Source: Hymenobacter cavernae
GTDB lineage: Bacteria > Bacteroidota > Bacteroidia > Cytophagales > Hymenobacteraceae
Direction: 5' to 3'
Assembly: GCF_014641455.1 (NCBI RefSeq)
Contig: NZ_BMHT01000004.1
Coordinates: 154,025 to 218,024 of the forward strand
DNA length: 64,000 bases
The notes beneath the pieces were generated by a model. It saw only the letters and a program-made list of their open reading frames with translations. It did not search any database and was not told the DNA's origin. Shown here piece by piece: positions 53,101 to 64,000 of the stretch (its first letter is position 1; each line of letters starts with the position of its first letter). A program made the translations under genes and the position numbers.

Positions 53101-53711
53101 GTTACCTGTGGCTTCGTGGTGTAGGTGGAGGCCGTGCCGCCCGCTGGCGTGGGGTAGGCGTACACGGCAATGTCGCGGTAGTAGCCTTTAGTGGCTTGCG
53201 GCTGCGGCAACGCTTGGCTGTAGCGTTGGCCGCCCACGGCTTGGGTTTGGGCAAAAACCACCTTTTGCATCGACAACTCCGGCGTAATCCAGGGGCCGCC
53301 GGCCAGCGCAAATCCGTCGCTCACGTGCATCGCTAGCTTCACGCCGAGCCGGTCGGCTTCCTGCATGGCGTGACGCACCATCTGCCACCACTGGGGCGTA
53401 AGCTGCTCCGCCGGTGGGCTGAGGGCGGGCGGGTTGGCCGCCCCGTTGATCGGCATGAGGTACGCCCCGCCAATGCCCGCCTCGCGCATAGCTTCTAGGT
53501 CGGCGGTGATGCCTTCGCGGCTCACGGCGGCGTTCATCCAATACCAGAACACCCACGGCTTCGCCGACTCAGGTGGATTTTGGAAGATGGTTTTCAGGTC
53601 GGTAGCCGCGGCCGGTGCTTGTTGGGCGTGCGCCGTGCTAGCCGCCACTACACAGGTAAAGGCGGCCAGCAAACCATGTCGCAGAATCTTCAAGCCGCCT
53701 TGTGTTGTCAT
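50142..53711 (-). CDS. GH106 alpha-L-rhamnosidase, carrying an in-frame repeat
   Basis: A 1189-residue secreted enzyme (signal peptide ending STAHAQ). The N-terminal barrel region has SAKPWVFWYWMNAAVSREGI and ADLEAMREAGIGGAYLMPI, typical of GH106, with further conserved blocks KIFHVDSWECGSQNWSTNF and YGKNIVQAEAFTELGVAGMA, and a GH2-like C-terminal beta-domain (YLELGQVANLAEVRVNGQPC). GH106 enzymes of the Bacteroides RG-II loci (for example BT0986) remove side-chain rhamnose. Residues about 862-877 (GSPSPFSERGLGGEAP) are encoded by a palindromic element A copy in a loop before QSLGLERDVV. The frame stays open, so the enzyme is probably functional. Confidence 0.9.
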   Translation of the reverse strand: MTTQGGLKILRHGLLAAFTCVVAASTAHAQQAPAAATDLKTIFQNPPESAKPWVFWYWMNAAVSREGITADLEAMREAGIGGAYLMPINGAANPPALSPPAEQLTPQWWQMVRHAMQEADRLGVKLAMHVSDGFALAGGPWITPELSMQKVVFAQTQAVGGQRYSQALPQPQATKGYYRDIAVYAYPTPAGGTASTYTTKPQVTTNATGTDANAASLIETGNKKGFQSSAPCWIQYAFDKPFTCRSIRIRSKGYNYQANRLLVEASDDGQQFRPVGRLQAPRSGWQDSSAVTHAIVPATARYFRFVYNPEGSEPGAEDLDAAKWKQSLKVTEIRLSEEARINQYEGKNGEVWRVSKRTTAQQVPDNLCVPLAKMVNLTSKLGADGRLTWDVPAGRWTILRVGHTSTGAVNTTGGGARGLECDKFNPEAITLQFNSWFGEAIKQAGPDLASRVLKIFHVDSWECGSQNWSTNFAAEFQKRRGYDLMPYLPIMAGVPMQSADVSERFLFDVRQTIAELVNDKFYASLADLAHAKGCAFTAEAVAPTMVSDGLLHYKNVDVPMGEFWFRSPTHDKPNDMLDAISGAHIYGKNIVQAEAFTELGVAGMAWDEHPALVKTLQDRHYALGVNRLVNHVFVHNPWLDRKPGMTLSNIGLFFQRDQTWWKPGRAWVDYTRRCQALLQLGRPVVDVAVFTGEETPRRAILPDRLVPDLPGIFGPEVVASEKKRLENKGLPIRQMPYKVNFTANLTDAESWIDPLHGYAYDSFNKDALLNLATVKNGRVELPGGASYGVLVVPGAQAMSPDSTSMSPEVASKLLALVKDGATVLLDRKPSHSPELKNYPTADQEVQQLTSDLQQLALQDKSGSPSPFSERGLGGEAPRQNGPNATQIAATTASQGRVIKGPFTTNSFQSLGLERDVVATSTDGQRANKLAWTHRTDPQFDIYFISNQLDSARTIDLSLRVAGRVPEMWDPVTGETHLASDWQVEKGRTRLPLRLDRNGSVFVVLRQATSEQSAHMGKNWLETAPAQTLTGAWQVTFDPKSHGPSQPIAFQELTDWSKNTDELIKHYSGTATYTKTFTWKAAKAKQKRVYLELGQVANLAEVRVNGQPCGIAWTAPYRVDITQAVKKGKNQLTIDVTNTWANRIVGDRALPKDQQVTQTTAAYNFPEKPLLPAGLLGPVTISTAPDNSLK
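51082..51128 (-). repeat. Element A inserted inside the GH106 coding region
   Basis: A 47-bp copy, GGCTCCCCCTCTCC... to ...GGGGGGTGAGGCACC on the gene strand, followed by the CAGAACG tail seen after other copies. It is translated without a stop and adds about 16 residues. Confidence 0.9.
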
Positions 53712-53768
53712 GTGGTGGGTTGGTTTTGGGTGGTTATTAATCAGGGCCTAGGTTTTTGAAAGAAAAGC

Positions 53769-53872
53769 AGATCGTCATGCTGAGCTTGTCGAAGCATCTC
53801 TACCGCTTCGTTGCTGACGTTAGAAATTACCACTGCGGTAGAGATGCTTCGACAGGCTCAGCATGACGATCT
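53769..53872. repeat. B-type inverted repeat
   Basis: Arms 53769-53806 and 53835-53872 are near-perfect complements around TCATGCTGAGCTTG. It lies between the LacZ-like GH2 stop and the GH106 start and could form a terminator-like hairpin. Confidence 0.85.
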
Positions 53873-53891
53873 TTATAGCGTTCATTACTCA

Positions 53892-57364
<3,473 letters not shown>

Positions 57365-57368
57365 TACG

Positions 57369-59798
57369 TCAGGGCTTACTTTGCATACTTTGCAGGGTAA
57401 TACTCGCCGGGGCTAAGCCCTCGGCCGTAGCGGTGAGCGTGATGTTGCCACCTTTCTCCTGCGTCTGGATGATGGCTAGGCACATGCCATTGTAGGCCTT
57501 GCGGTAGTTTGCTTTAAAAGGCTCTAAGCTAGCTTGGTAGCCGTTGTCTACGCCGGCTATCGAAGCTGGACCGCTGGCAGTGAAGTTGACAAGGTTATCA
57601 GCATTTGGCACTAGGTTGCCTTTGTCGTCTAGCACGCGCACAGTCACGAAAGCTAGGTCGCGGCCGTCGGCTTTGAGGGCGTTCCGGTCGGCGGTGAGTT
57701 CGATTTTGGCGGGTTTGCCGGCGGTGCTGATGGTGCGCTTGAGTACCGTTTGGCCGCCCTTGCGCGACACAGCTTGCAGGGTGCCAAGCGCATACGGCAC
57801 GCGCCACATTACATGTAAGTCGTCGTTGCCTTTCTTCTTTACGCCTAGCGACTTACCATTTAGGAAAAGCTCTACCTCGTCGGCATTGTTGTAGTAGGCC
57901 CACACATCCACCGTCTGGCCCGCCGACCAATTCCAGTGCGGCAAAATGTGCAGCACGGGCTTGCTGCTCCACTCGCTTTGGTAGAGGTAATAGGCATCCT
58001 TCGGGAAGCCGGCTAGGTCGATTAGGCCGAAATAGGAGCTGCGCGCCGGCCACGGATAAGGCAGGGGCTCCCCGAGGTAGTCGAAGCCCGACCACACGAA
58101 TAGGCCAGTGAGGTGCGGATTCTTCTTGATGGCGCCCCAAGCCGCTTCGTGCGTGGCACCCCAATAGGGCCGAGCGTTGTCGTACGACGAGGCGGTGAAA
58201 TCCGGGTTGCCGTTGGTGAGCTTGGTTTTGCCGTCTTTGGGCCACACGCGGATACTGTCGGAAGGCAGGTCGTAGTGGCCCCGGGTTTCGAAGGCCGCGG
58301 CGGTTTCGGTAGCTAGGAAGATTTGATTGGGGAACCGCTTGGGAAGCTCAGGGTAGCCTTCGTGCTTGTAGTTGAAGCTCAGCACGTCGAGCACGCCCGC
58401 CTGGCTCATAAAGTTCTTGTCAGGTTCCTGCTCCGTCAGCGCCGAGGTGACGGGTCGGGTGGTGTCGAGGCCCTTCACAATGGCGGTCAGTTCCTTGGTA
58501 AGGCGCGTGCCGGTGCTGTCAAACTGCTCGCGGATTTCGTTGCCGATGCTCCATATAAATACCGACGGATGGTTCCGGTCGCGCCGGATTTGGTCCTCTA
58601 GGTCGCGGCGGTGCCATTGCTTGAAATCAATGTGGTAGTCCTGGCCGTTTTTCTTCTTTTGCCACATGTCGAAGGCCTCGTCCAGCACCAAGAAGCCCAT
58701 CCGGTCGCAGAGGTCGAGCAGCTCCGGTGCGGGCGGGTTGTGCGCCGTGCGGATGGCGTTGCAGCCCATGGCTCGCAAAATTTCCAGCTGCCGCTCCATG
58801 GCTCGCACATTCACGGCCGCGCCCAAGGCACCTAGGTCGTGGTGCTGACACACGCCCAAGATGCGCATCGTTTTGCCATTTAGCGAAAAGCCCTTCTGCG
58901 CGTCGAAGCCGAAATAGCGAATACCAAGCGGCGTCTCGTAGCTGTCCTCCACGCCCTGCTTGCTCTTTATCGTCGTGACAACCCTGTACAAATACGGCTG
59001 CTCAACAGACCACAACTTAGGTTGCGCCAAGACTAGGTCCTGCGTTACAGTCGTCAGGGTGTCGCGCAGCGTGAGGCTAGGATTGATCCGCTCGGCTACT
59101 TGCTTGCCCGCGGCGTCGTAGATCGTCGCTACGACGCTCACCTGCTGCGGCTTGCCGGTGGTGTTGCGCACGTTGGTGCTCACCCGAACAGCGGCGGAAC
59201 TGTTGTCAACCTTCGGGGTTGTCACGAACGTACCCCACTGATCTACAGCTATCTTGCCTGTTGTGATCAGCCGCACGTTGCGGTAAATGCCGGAGCCCGA
59301 GTACCAACGCGAGTTCGGCTGCGCCGAGTTGTCGACCCGCACGGCTAGGATATTCGGCTGCTTGCCCGGCTTCAAGAAAGGCGTGAGTTCATAGCGAAAC
59401 GAGATATAACCATTCGGCCGCTTGCCCAGTGAGTGCCCGTTAATCCATACTTCGCTGTTGCAGTACACACCGTCGAACTCGATAAAAACATGACGGTCCT
59501 TCGCATCAGCCGGCAGCACGAAGGTTTTGCGGTACCAGCCGATGCCGGTCGGTAAGCCGCCGCCCTCTGGTTTGGCGGGGTTTTTCTCGTCAAATTTTCC
59601 CTCGATGCTCCAATCATGGGGCAGCGTCAGGCGGCGCCACTGGGCGTCGTTGAACTGCACTTCTTTGGCTTGAGCATCATCACCTAGGTAGAATTTCCAG
59701 TCTTTGTTAAAATCTATCACGACCCTAGAAATCGGTCGCGCAAACGCTGCCTGACCTAGGAGAAATAATGCGCAACAGATTAAATAAACTCTGGACAT
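57369..59798 (-). CDS. Glycoside hydrolase family 2 with C-terminal DUF4982/Ig-like domains
   Basis: An 809-residue secreted enzyme: signal peptide to about residue 20, GH2 N-domain (about 25-180, LPHDWSIEGKFDEKNPA), Ig-like domain (185-295), TIM barrel (about 300-600) with acid/base E421 (WSIGNEIREQ) and nucleophile E498 (FLATETAAAF). DUF4982-like and Big-type beta domains follow (about 620-800). Relatives act as beta-galactosidases or beta-glucuronidases. It follows a small propeller glycosidase gene (59947); in B. thetaiotaomicron BT0996 a GH2 and a propeller GH137 domain are fused, so these two could be a split equivalent, which is speculative. Confidence 0.88.
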   Translation of the reverse strand: MSRVYLICCALFLLGQAAFARPISRVVIDFNKDWKFYLGDDAQAKEVQFNDAQWRRLTLPHDWSIEGKFDEKNPAKPEGGGLPTGIGWYRKTFVLPADAKDRHVFIEFDGVYCNSEVWINGHSLGKRPNGYISFRYELTPFLKPGKQPNILAVRVDNSAQPNSRWYSGSGIYRNVRLITTGKIAVDQWGTFVTTPKVDNSSAAVRVSTNVRNTTGKPQQVSVVATIYDAAGKQVAERINPSLTLRDTLTTVTQDLVLAQPKLWSVEQPYLYRVVTTIKSKQGVEDSYETPLGIRYFGFDAQKGFSLNGKTMRILGVCQHHDLGALGAAVNVRAMERQLEILRAMGCNAIRTAHNPPAPELLDLCDRMGFLVLDEAFDMWQKKKNGQDYHIDFKQWHRRDLEDQIRRDRNHPSVFIWSIGNEIREQFDSTGTRLTKELTAIVKGLDTTRPVTSALTEQEPDKNFMSQAGVLDVLSFNYKHEGYPELPKRFPNQIFLATETAAAFETRGHYDLPSDSIRVWPKDGKTKLTNGNPDFTASSYDNARPYWGATHEAAWGAIKKNPHLTGLFVWSGFDYLGEPLPYPWPARSSYFGLIDLAGFPKDAYYLYQSEWSSKPVLHILPHWNWSAGQTVDVWAYYNNADEVELFLNGKSLGVKKKGNDDLHVMWRVPYALGTLQAVSRKGGQTVLKRTISTAGKPAKIELTADRNALKADGRDLAFVTVRVLDDKGNLVPNADNLVNFTASGPASIAGVDNGYQASLEPFKANYRKAYNGMCLAIIQTQEKGGNITLTATAEGLAPASITLQSMQSKP

Positions 59799-59838
59799 GA
59801 AATCGGGTACTAGATTTTGGCTTAGAAAGTAGAAAGAT

Positions 59839-59935
59839 TAGCGCGAAGCCTGTGCTTCGCGTGTCGTTGAACAACTAGCACCTAGGTTGTTGCAACGACT
59901 CGTTCAACGATGCGCCAAGCTGGAGCTTAGCGCTA
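59839..59935. repeat. Diverged C-type repeat (C7)
   Basis: First hairpin CGCGAAGC-CTGT-GCTTCGCG near 59842-59861, second hairpin built on GCGC-AAGC/GCTT-GCGC near 59911-59934. The spacer keeps GTTGAACAAC, CCTAGGTTGTT and a second GTTCAACGA. It occupies the gap between the propeller and GH2 genes. Confidence 0.7.
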
Positions 59936-59946
59936 CATTGTTCTAA

Positions 59947-61068
59947 TTATTCTTTGCTTTGGAAGGGGGGTGGCGCAATAAAATTTAATTTGCTTTTCCC
60001 TAAATCCTTTGAGGTGGCAACTGCAATTCCGCGCTGATCGGATTTATTAACGGCGCAGTAATAATGATACACCACGCCTTTATATTTCACGACAAATGAT
60101 TTGTGCGCAAACATTGCGTCGTACGGCTCCGAGGGCTCAATTAAATTAGCGCCTTGCCAGTCGGTCCAGTTAACTAAATCGTAGGAGCAGGCGAAACGAT
60201 TAACGGCGCCACTTACGCCCGGATAAAACGCGCCGAAATAAAACATCACATACACGTCGTTCATTTTCTGAATAAGTGCGTCGCCGGTGATGCCTTTGTG
60301 GTGATTCATCACGGGGTTGCGGCGGAACCTAGCCCAGTGCGTCATATCATCCGACACGGCCATGCCGATGCGCTCGGCCCCGCGCTTCTTGTCGATGCTG
60401 TCGCCGTTGGCGTTGTAGTACATCACGAAGGGGTGGCCGGTGAGCTTGCTCTTGTCCCAGATCACCGAGCTTTTGTAGATGGTGTGGTTTTCCCACCAGC
60501 GCACATCCGGGTCGTTGGGCTTCAGTACGGGCTGGGGCAGCCGCTCCCACTGGTGCACGGTGGTCGGGTCTTTGGTAGTGTAGGCCATGCTGATGGACAG
60601 CATACCTTTCTCATAACCACGGGAGTTGCCGCCGAAATACGACATCCAGTACTTGCCCTGGTAGGGCTGCCACTCGTAGCTGCCGCCCCACTTGAAGTCC
60701 TGCAAAGCCACATAGCCGGCCTTCTGGTTCGTATCCCAGTCGGTGGTGTCGGTGAAGGACATGAGCTTGCCCTTCGTCTCCCACTTCAGCAAATCTTTGC
60801 TCTGCGCCAGCCAAGTTTCATAACCGCGGCCGTCGAAGATGATGTAGGTCATGTACCACTGGTTGCCTTTGCGAAACACGCTCGGGCAATCCATTTTCTT
60901 CTTGTTGTCGTCGGTCACGAGCACGAGGCCGTACTTGTGCGGCGTCTTTACTTCCTCGTACACCTTCTGCATCTCGGTGGCTGGCACCTCTTTAGGTTTC
61001 GCTTGGGCCCACGCGGAAACCGAACTCAGCAGGACTAAAGAAAGAATGTAGGCTAGGTGGCGTTTCAT
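59947..61068 (-). CDS. Secreted five-bladed beta-propeller glycosidase-like protein
   Basis: A 373-residue protein with signal peptide (to SAWAQ, residue 22). Blade motifs MDCPSVFRKGNQWYMTYIIF, YETWLAQSKDLLKW, GSYEWQPYQGKYWMSYFGG, RIGMAVSDDMTHW and ACSYDLVNWTDW are those of GH43/GH32/GH130/GH137-type propellers. Candidate acidic residues lie in the CPSVF first blade and near WWENHTIYKSSV. It is probably a periplasmic exo-glycosidase acting on arabinose or a related sugar. Adjacency to a GH2 gene recalls the GH137-GH2 fusion BT0996 of the Bacteroides RG-II system, but I cannot assign GH137 from sequence alone. Confidence 0.6.
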   Translation of the reverse strand: MKRHLAYILSLVLLSSVSAWAQAKPKEVPATEMQKVYEEVKTPHKYGLVLVTDDNKKKMDCPSVFRKGNQWYMTYIIFDGRGYETWLAQSKDLLKWETKGKLMSFTDTTDWDTNQKAGYVALQDFKWGGSYEWQPYQGKYWMSYFGGNSRGYEKGMLSISMAYTTKDPTTVHQWERLPQPVLKPNDPDVRWWENHTIYKSSVIWDKSKLTGHPFVMYYNANGDSIDKKRGAERIGMAVSDDMTHWARFRRNPVMNHHKGITGDALIQKMNDVYVMFYFGAFYPGVSGAVNRFACSYDLVNWTDWQGANLIEPSEPYDAMFAHKSFVVKYKGVVYHYYCAVNKSDQRGIAVATSKDLGKSKLNFIAPPPFQSKE

Positions 61069-61097
61069 GCGGAGGCTAGGGAAGGGAGTAAGGCATT

Positions 61098-61134
61098 AGA
61101 CCGTCATGCTGAGCTTGCCGAAGCATGACGGTCT
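61098..61134. repeat. Short B-type hairpin
   Basis: AGACCGTCATGCT and AGCATGACGGTCT form a 13-bp stem with an 11-nt loop GAGCTTGCCGA. A T-run follows on the plus strand. It lies 5 bp after the GH78 stop (minus strand) and may act as a weak terminator between GH78 and the propeller gene. Confidence 0.75.
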
Positions 61135-61138
61135 TTTC

Positions 61139-63943
61139 TCAGGGCGTAACTACAAAATGATAAGTGCCCGAGCCCACACTGATGCGCGCCCGATCTTGCT
61201 CAAAACCTAGGAGTTTCAAATCGTTGTGCTGAGCTACGGCGACGTTGCCTTCCATAATTTTAGAAGAGGCCGTGGCAGGCAGGTAAACCGTGGCAGTGGT
61301 ATTGGCCGGAATGGTTGCTGTTAGCTCGAAGGCATTGCCGGTTTTCTGCCAACTGCTGACAATCAGCCCGTAAGGCGACTCATGGCTGGCTTTAGCCGAC
61401 GTTACATCACCTACCGGCGTTGGTCGGATTTCAATCTTGTTGAAGGCCACCGCGCCATCAGCGGGCCGGATGCCGGCGAGCCCGCCGTAAAACCATTCCA
61501 TCAGGTGACCTAGCATCAGGTGGTTGTTCGACACCGTGGGCAGCGCCGCCCACGATTCAGTCAGGGCCGTGGCACCTTTGGCGAGCTGGTAGCCGTAGCC
61601 GGGCACGTCGGAGCGGTTGTTCATGGTGAAGATGACGTCGGAACGGCCGGCCTCGTCGAGCACTTGCAGCAGGTAGCGGTAGCCGATGTCGCCAGCCGTC
61701 AGGCTGTTGTTGCGGCTGCGAATGTCCTGCACAATGTTCTCTATCACAGCAGCTTTGTCCTGCGGCTCTACCAGACCCATGTACACGGCCATGGCATTGG
61801 CGGCCTGGCTGCCGGTGGCGTATTGCTTGGTCGTTTTGTTGAAAAAGCGGGCGTTGAAAGCGGCCTTCACCTCCGCACCTAGCTTTTCGTAGCGGGCCGC
61901 ATCGTCGGCTTTGCCCAGCAGATGCGCAACGTTAGCCAGAATCGTAAGGTCATAATAATAAGTAGCCGTGCCGGTTACGCCCATCGGCGTGTGCTGCGAC
62001 ACGCCCGGCGGCTTCGGACCTAAGTCGTACCAATCACCTAGCCCCTGGCTGAGAATGTGGCCGTCGGCTTTCGTACCGAGGTACGCCACGTAGCGCTGCA
62101 TCATGGGGTAGCTCTCGGCCAATACCTGCTGGTCGCCGTACCATTGGTACACGTACCAAGGCAGAATAATGCTGCTGCTGCCCCACTCGGGCGAGTCGCG
62201 GAACATGTCGCCGCCCCACTCAAACTTCACGTATTCGGGCGCAATTTCCGGAATCAGCCCGTCGGGCAGCTGCGAAACCCGCAGATCTTCAATGACTTTG
62301 CGGCAGAGCGCGGCAATGTCGTAGTTGTAGCGGATAGAGCTGCCCATCAGGTGCGTTTCCTCCTGCCAACCTAGCTTTTCGCGGTGCGGGCAGTCGGTAA
62401 ATACGCTGGCCAGGTTGCTCTTGATCGACCAGTCAATCAGCTTGTTAGTACGATTGAACAGGTCGTTGGAGCAGCTGAACTCGCCGACGCGGGGCGCGGC
62501 GTTGCGGGTGTGCAGCGCAGTCAGGGCCACGATTACTGGTCGGTTACTGGCATTCGCTTCACCTTTCGGCACGCCGCCTTCCACCTGCGCGTAGCGGAAA
62601 CCGTAGTAGCTGAAGCGCGGCCGCCACGTTTCAAGGCCTTTGCCCTTAAGCACATACGTGAAGTAGTACGGGCCGCCCGTCGCGCGCTGCGCGGCCGTAT
62701 TGTCGGCTTTTAAGAGTTCGGCCGGGTAAACCCGAATCGTGTCGCCGGCCCGGCCCTGCACTTTGAGTTCGATGATGCCCGAAGCATTCTGCCCAAAATC
62801 GTACAGCCACTTATTGGGCTGCACGGCCGTAATTTTCCGGGCCGTAAACGTCTCGTGTACTTTCAGCGGCTCGGCCGATTGCGACGTTACTTCGGGCGGG
62901 CCGCTTACTACCAGCGCGGTTTTCCAAGCTGCATCGTTGAACCTAGGTGCGTCCCAGCCCGTCGGTTCGAGCGTGGCGTTGTAGTCCTCGCCGCCGTAGA
63001 TGCTGGAAAAGGTGATCGGGCCGGGGGCAGTTTTCCAGGTGGCGTCGCTGATGATGTTTTCGCTGCTACCATCTTGGTAGTCAAGCACAACGCGGCACAG
63101 CAGCTTGGGGTAGCCAAACGCCGATTTCAGCTTGCGGAACCGACCTTTCACGGGCGGCACGTAGTAGAACCCGTTGCCGAGCATCACCCCGAGGGTGTTC
63201 GGGCCTTTCTTCAGCTGCCCGGTAAGGTCGAAGGTGACGTACTGGGCGTGTTTGTTGTACTTGGTCCAGGCGGGGTCCAGGAAATGGTTCCCGACTTTCT
63301 GCCCGTTCAGGCTCATCTCAAACTGACCTAGGCCGCTGATGAAAGCCGTGGCGCGTGCCAAGCGCTTGCGCACGGTAAAATCCTTGCGCAGCAGCGGCAA
63401 CACATTGTTGTTCTGTGCAATATCCTTCTTGCCGTCTACCGGCAGCACGTCTACTTGCGCGGCGGGCAGCTCCTCGTAGGCTATCCATTGCGCGCCTTCC
63501 CAGTCGGCGGGCGCGAGCAGGCCCATCTGCCACTTGGCCGGCTTCGACCACGCCGAAGCGCGCCCGGCCTGGTCCCACACCATCACTTGCCAGTAGTAGG
63601 TTTTGGTGGATTGCAGCGGCTGGCCCGCGTAGCGAACCTGAATGGAAGCGTCGGAAGTTACTTTTTGGGAATCCCAGATGTTGCCAACGTGCTGACTAAG
63701 TAGCTTTTCGTTATCCGAAACCAGCACTCGATAGGCGGTTTGCCGGGTGTTGCGCTGCTCGGAAGCTAGCTGCCAACTCAGGTTAGGGGCCGGAGTTTGT
63801 ACGCCCAATGGCACGGGGGCATACGCGCACTTCAGCTGTCCCACTTCCAGGTCGGCGGCCGCGGCGGGCCGGAGCTGGAAGGCGGCGCAAAAAACGAGGG
63901 CGACCAGCGTCCGGAGCAAGTGCTGAAGGCAAGTCTTTTTCAT
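61139..63943 (-). CDS. Alpha-L-rhamnosidase, glycoside hydrolase family 78
   Basis: A 934-residue secreted enzyme: signal peptide (to about residue 29), fibronectin-like domain (LEVGQLKCAYAPVPLGVQTP onward), jelly-roll modules (about 140-460) and an (alpha/alpha)6 barrel with FTDCPHREKLGWQEETHLMG (acidic catalytic cluster), then GDWYDLGPKPPGVSQHTP and a C-terminal beta-domain. It should release terminal rhamnose. It is the first visible gene of the minus-strand block; only 57 bp remain upstream in the window, with no feature I can support. It differs enough from the GH78 at 28386 to suggest another linkage. Confidence 0.93.
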   Translation of the reverse strand: MKKTCLQHLLRTLVALVFCAAFQLRPAAAADLEVGQLKCAYAPVPLGVQTPAPNLSWQLASEQRNTRQTAYRVLVSDNEKLLSQHVGNIWDSQKVTSDASIQVRYAGQPLQSTKTYYWQVMVWDQAGRASAWSKPAKWQMGLLAPADWEGAQWIAYEELPAAQVDVLPVDGKKDIAQNNNVLPLLRKDFTVRKRLARATAFISGLGQFEMSLNGQKVGNHFLDPAWTKYNKHAQYVTFDLTGQLKKGPNTLGVMLGNGFYYVPPVKGRFRKLKSAFGYPKLLCRVVLDYQDGSSENIISDATWKTAPGPITFSSIYGGEDYNATLEPTGWDAPRFNDAAWKTALVVSGPPEVTSQSAEPLKVHETFTARKITAVQPNKWLYDFGQNASGIIELKVQGRAGDTIRVYPAELLKADNTAAQRATGGPYYFTYVLKGKGLETWRPRFSYYGFRYAQVEGGVPKGEANASNRPVIVALTALHTRNAAPRVGEFSCSNDLFNRTNKLIDWSIKSNLASVFTDCPHREKLGWQEETHLMGSSIRYNYDIAALCRKVIEDLRVSQLPDGLIPEIAPEYVKFEWGGDMFRDSPEWGSSSIILPWYVYQWYGDQQVLAESYPMMQRYVAYLGTKADGHILSQGLGDWYDLGPKPPGVSQHTPMGVTGTATYYYDLTILANVAHLLGKADDAARYEKLGAEVKAAFNARFFNKTTKQYATGSQAANAMAVYMGLVEPQDKAAVIENIVQDIRSRNNSLTAGDIGYRYLLQVLDEAGRSDVIFTMNNRSDVPGYGYQLAKGATALTESWAALPTVSNNHLMLGHLMEWFYGGLAGIRPADGAVAFNKIEIRPTPVGDVTSAKASHESPYGLIVSSWQKTGNAFELTATIPANTTATVYLPATASSKIMEGNVAVAQHNDLKLLGFEQDRARISVGSGTYHFVVTP

Positions 63944-64000
63944 CCCTCGGGTGGCGGTGGTAGGGTGGTTATGGTAGCGTGAAAGACCTAGGCCGTGCTC

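Overview
The window looks like a chromosomal segment of a Bacteroidota bacterium, probably Cytophagales/Hymenobacter-like. This is inferred from a SusC/SusD pair, many secreted glycosidases, GC-rich coding, a lack of obvious Shine-Dalgarno sites, and dense families of dispersed palindromic repeats between genes. I saw no rRNA, tRNA, CRISPR array or recognisable transposase.

Almost all of it is one large pectin-type polysaccharide utilisation locus. The enzyme set recalls the rhamnogalacturonan-II (RG-II) loci of Bacteroides: a PL1 pectate lyase, a GH140 apiosidase, a GH141 beta-helix enzyme, a GH127 with all zinc/nucleophile residues, a GH106 and three GH78-type rhamnosidases, four GH2 genes (one cut by the window edge), a DUF5703 (GH95-like) protein, a CE19-like esterase, a sialate-O-acetylesterase-type esterase, and several beta-propeller proteins.

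Layout. 1-4.4 kb (+): end of a GH2/malectin gene, an SSS symporter and a DapA/NAL-family aldolase. 4.5-5.4 kb (-): an AraC/cupin regulator, divergent from a fucose/arabinose-isomerase-like gene across a 0.68-kb region holding two matching inverted repeats. 6.1-26.2 kb (+): isomerase, SusC, SusD, PL1, a two-domain beta-helix protein, GH140, GH43-like, a propeller lyase candidate, a small DUF559 nuclease cassette and a GH2. 26.3-28.2 kb: an AT-rich accessory island (DUF433/DUF5615 toxin-antitoxin pair, a decayed AraC gene, an unknown protein). 28.4-42.5 kb (+): GH78, sialidase-fold protein, CE19-like esterase, GH141, GH78-like, a secreted rhamnose-mutarotase-like protein, a Gfo/Idh/MocA dehydrogenase and a second SSS symporter, ending at a strong bidirectional terminator. 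42.6-64 kb (-): old yellow enzyme, DUF5703, esterase, GH127, GH106, two GH2, a propeller glycosidase and GH78.

How the genes could work together: extracellular PL1 and surface SusCD capture pectin fragments. Periplasmic exo-glycosidases and esterases strip rhamnose, apiose, arabinose, galactose, glucuronate or fucose type residues. The two symporters import sugars, and the isomerase, aldolase and dehydrogenase start cytoplasmic catabolism.

The most unusual signal is the repeat content. A GC-rich palindromic element (about 47-49 bp, 'element A') is translated in frame inside four secreted enzymes. The same element forms a perfect 49-bp inverted repeat around a DUF559 endonuclease-like gene, suggesting a small mobile system. 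A second set of nested repeats (B, C, D) fills nearly every intergenic gap, with hairpin arms that covary between copies.
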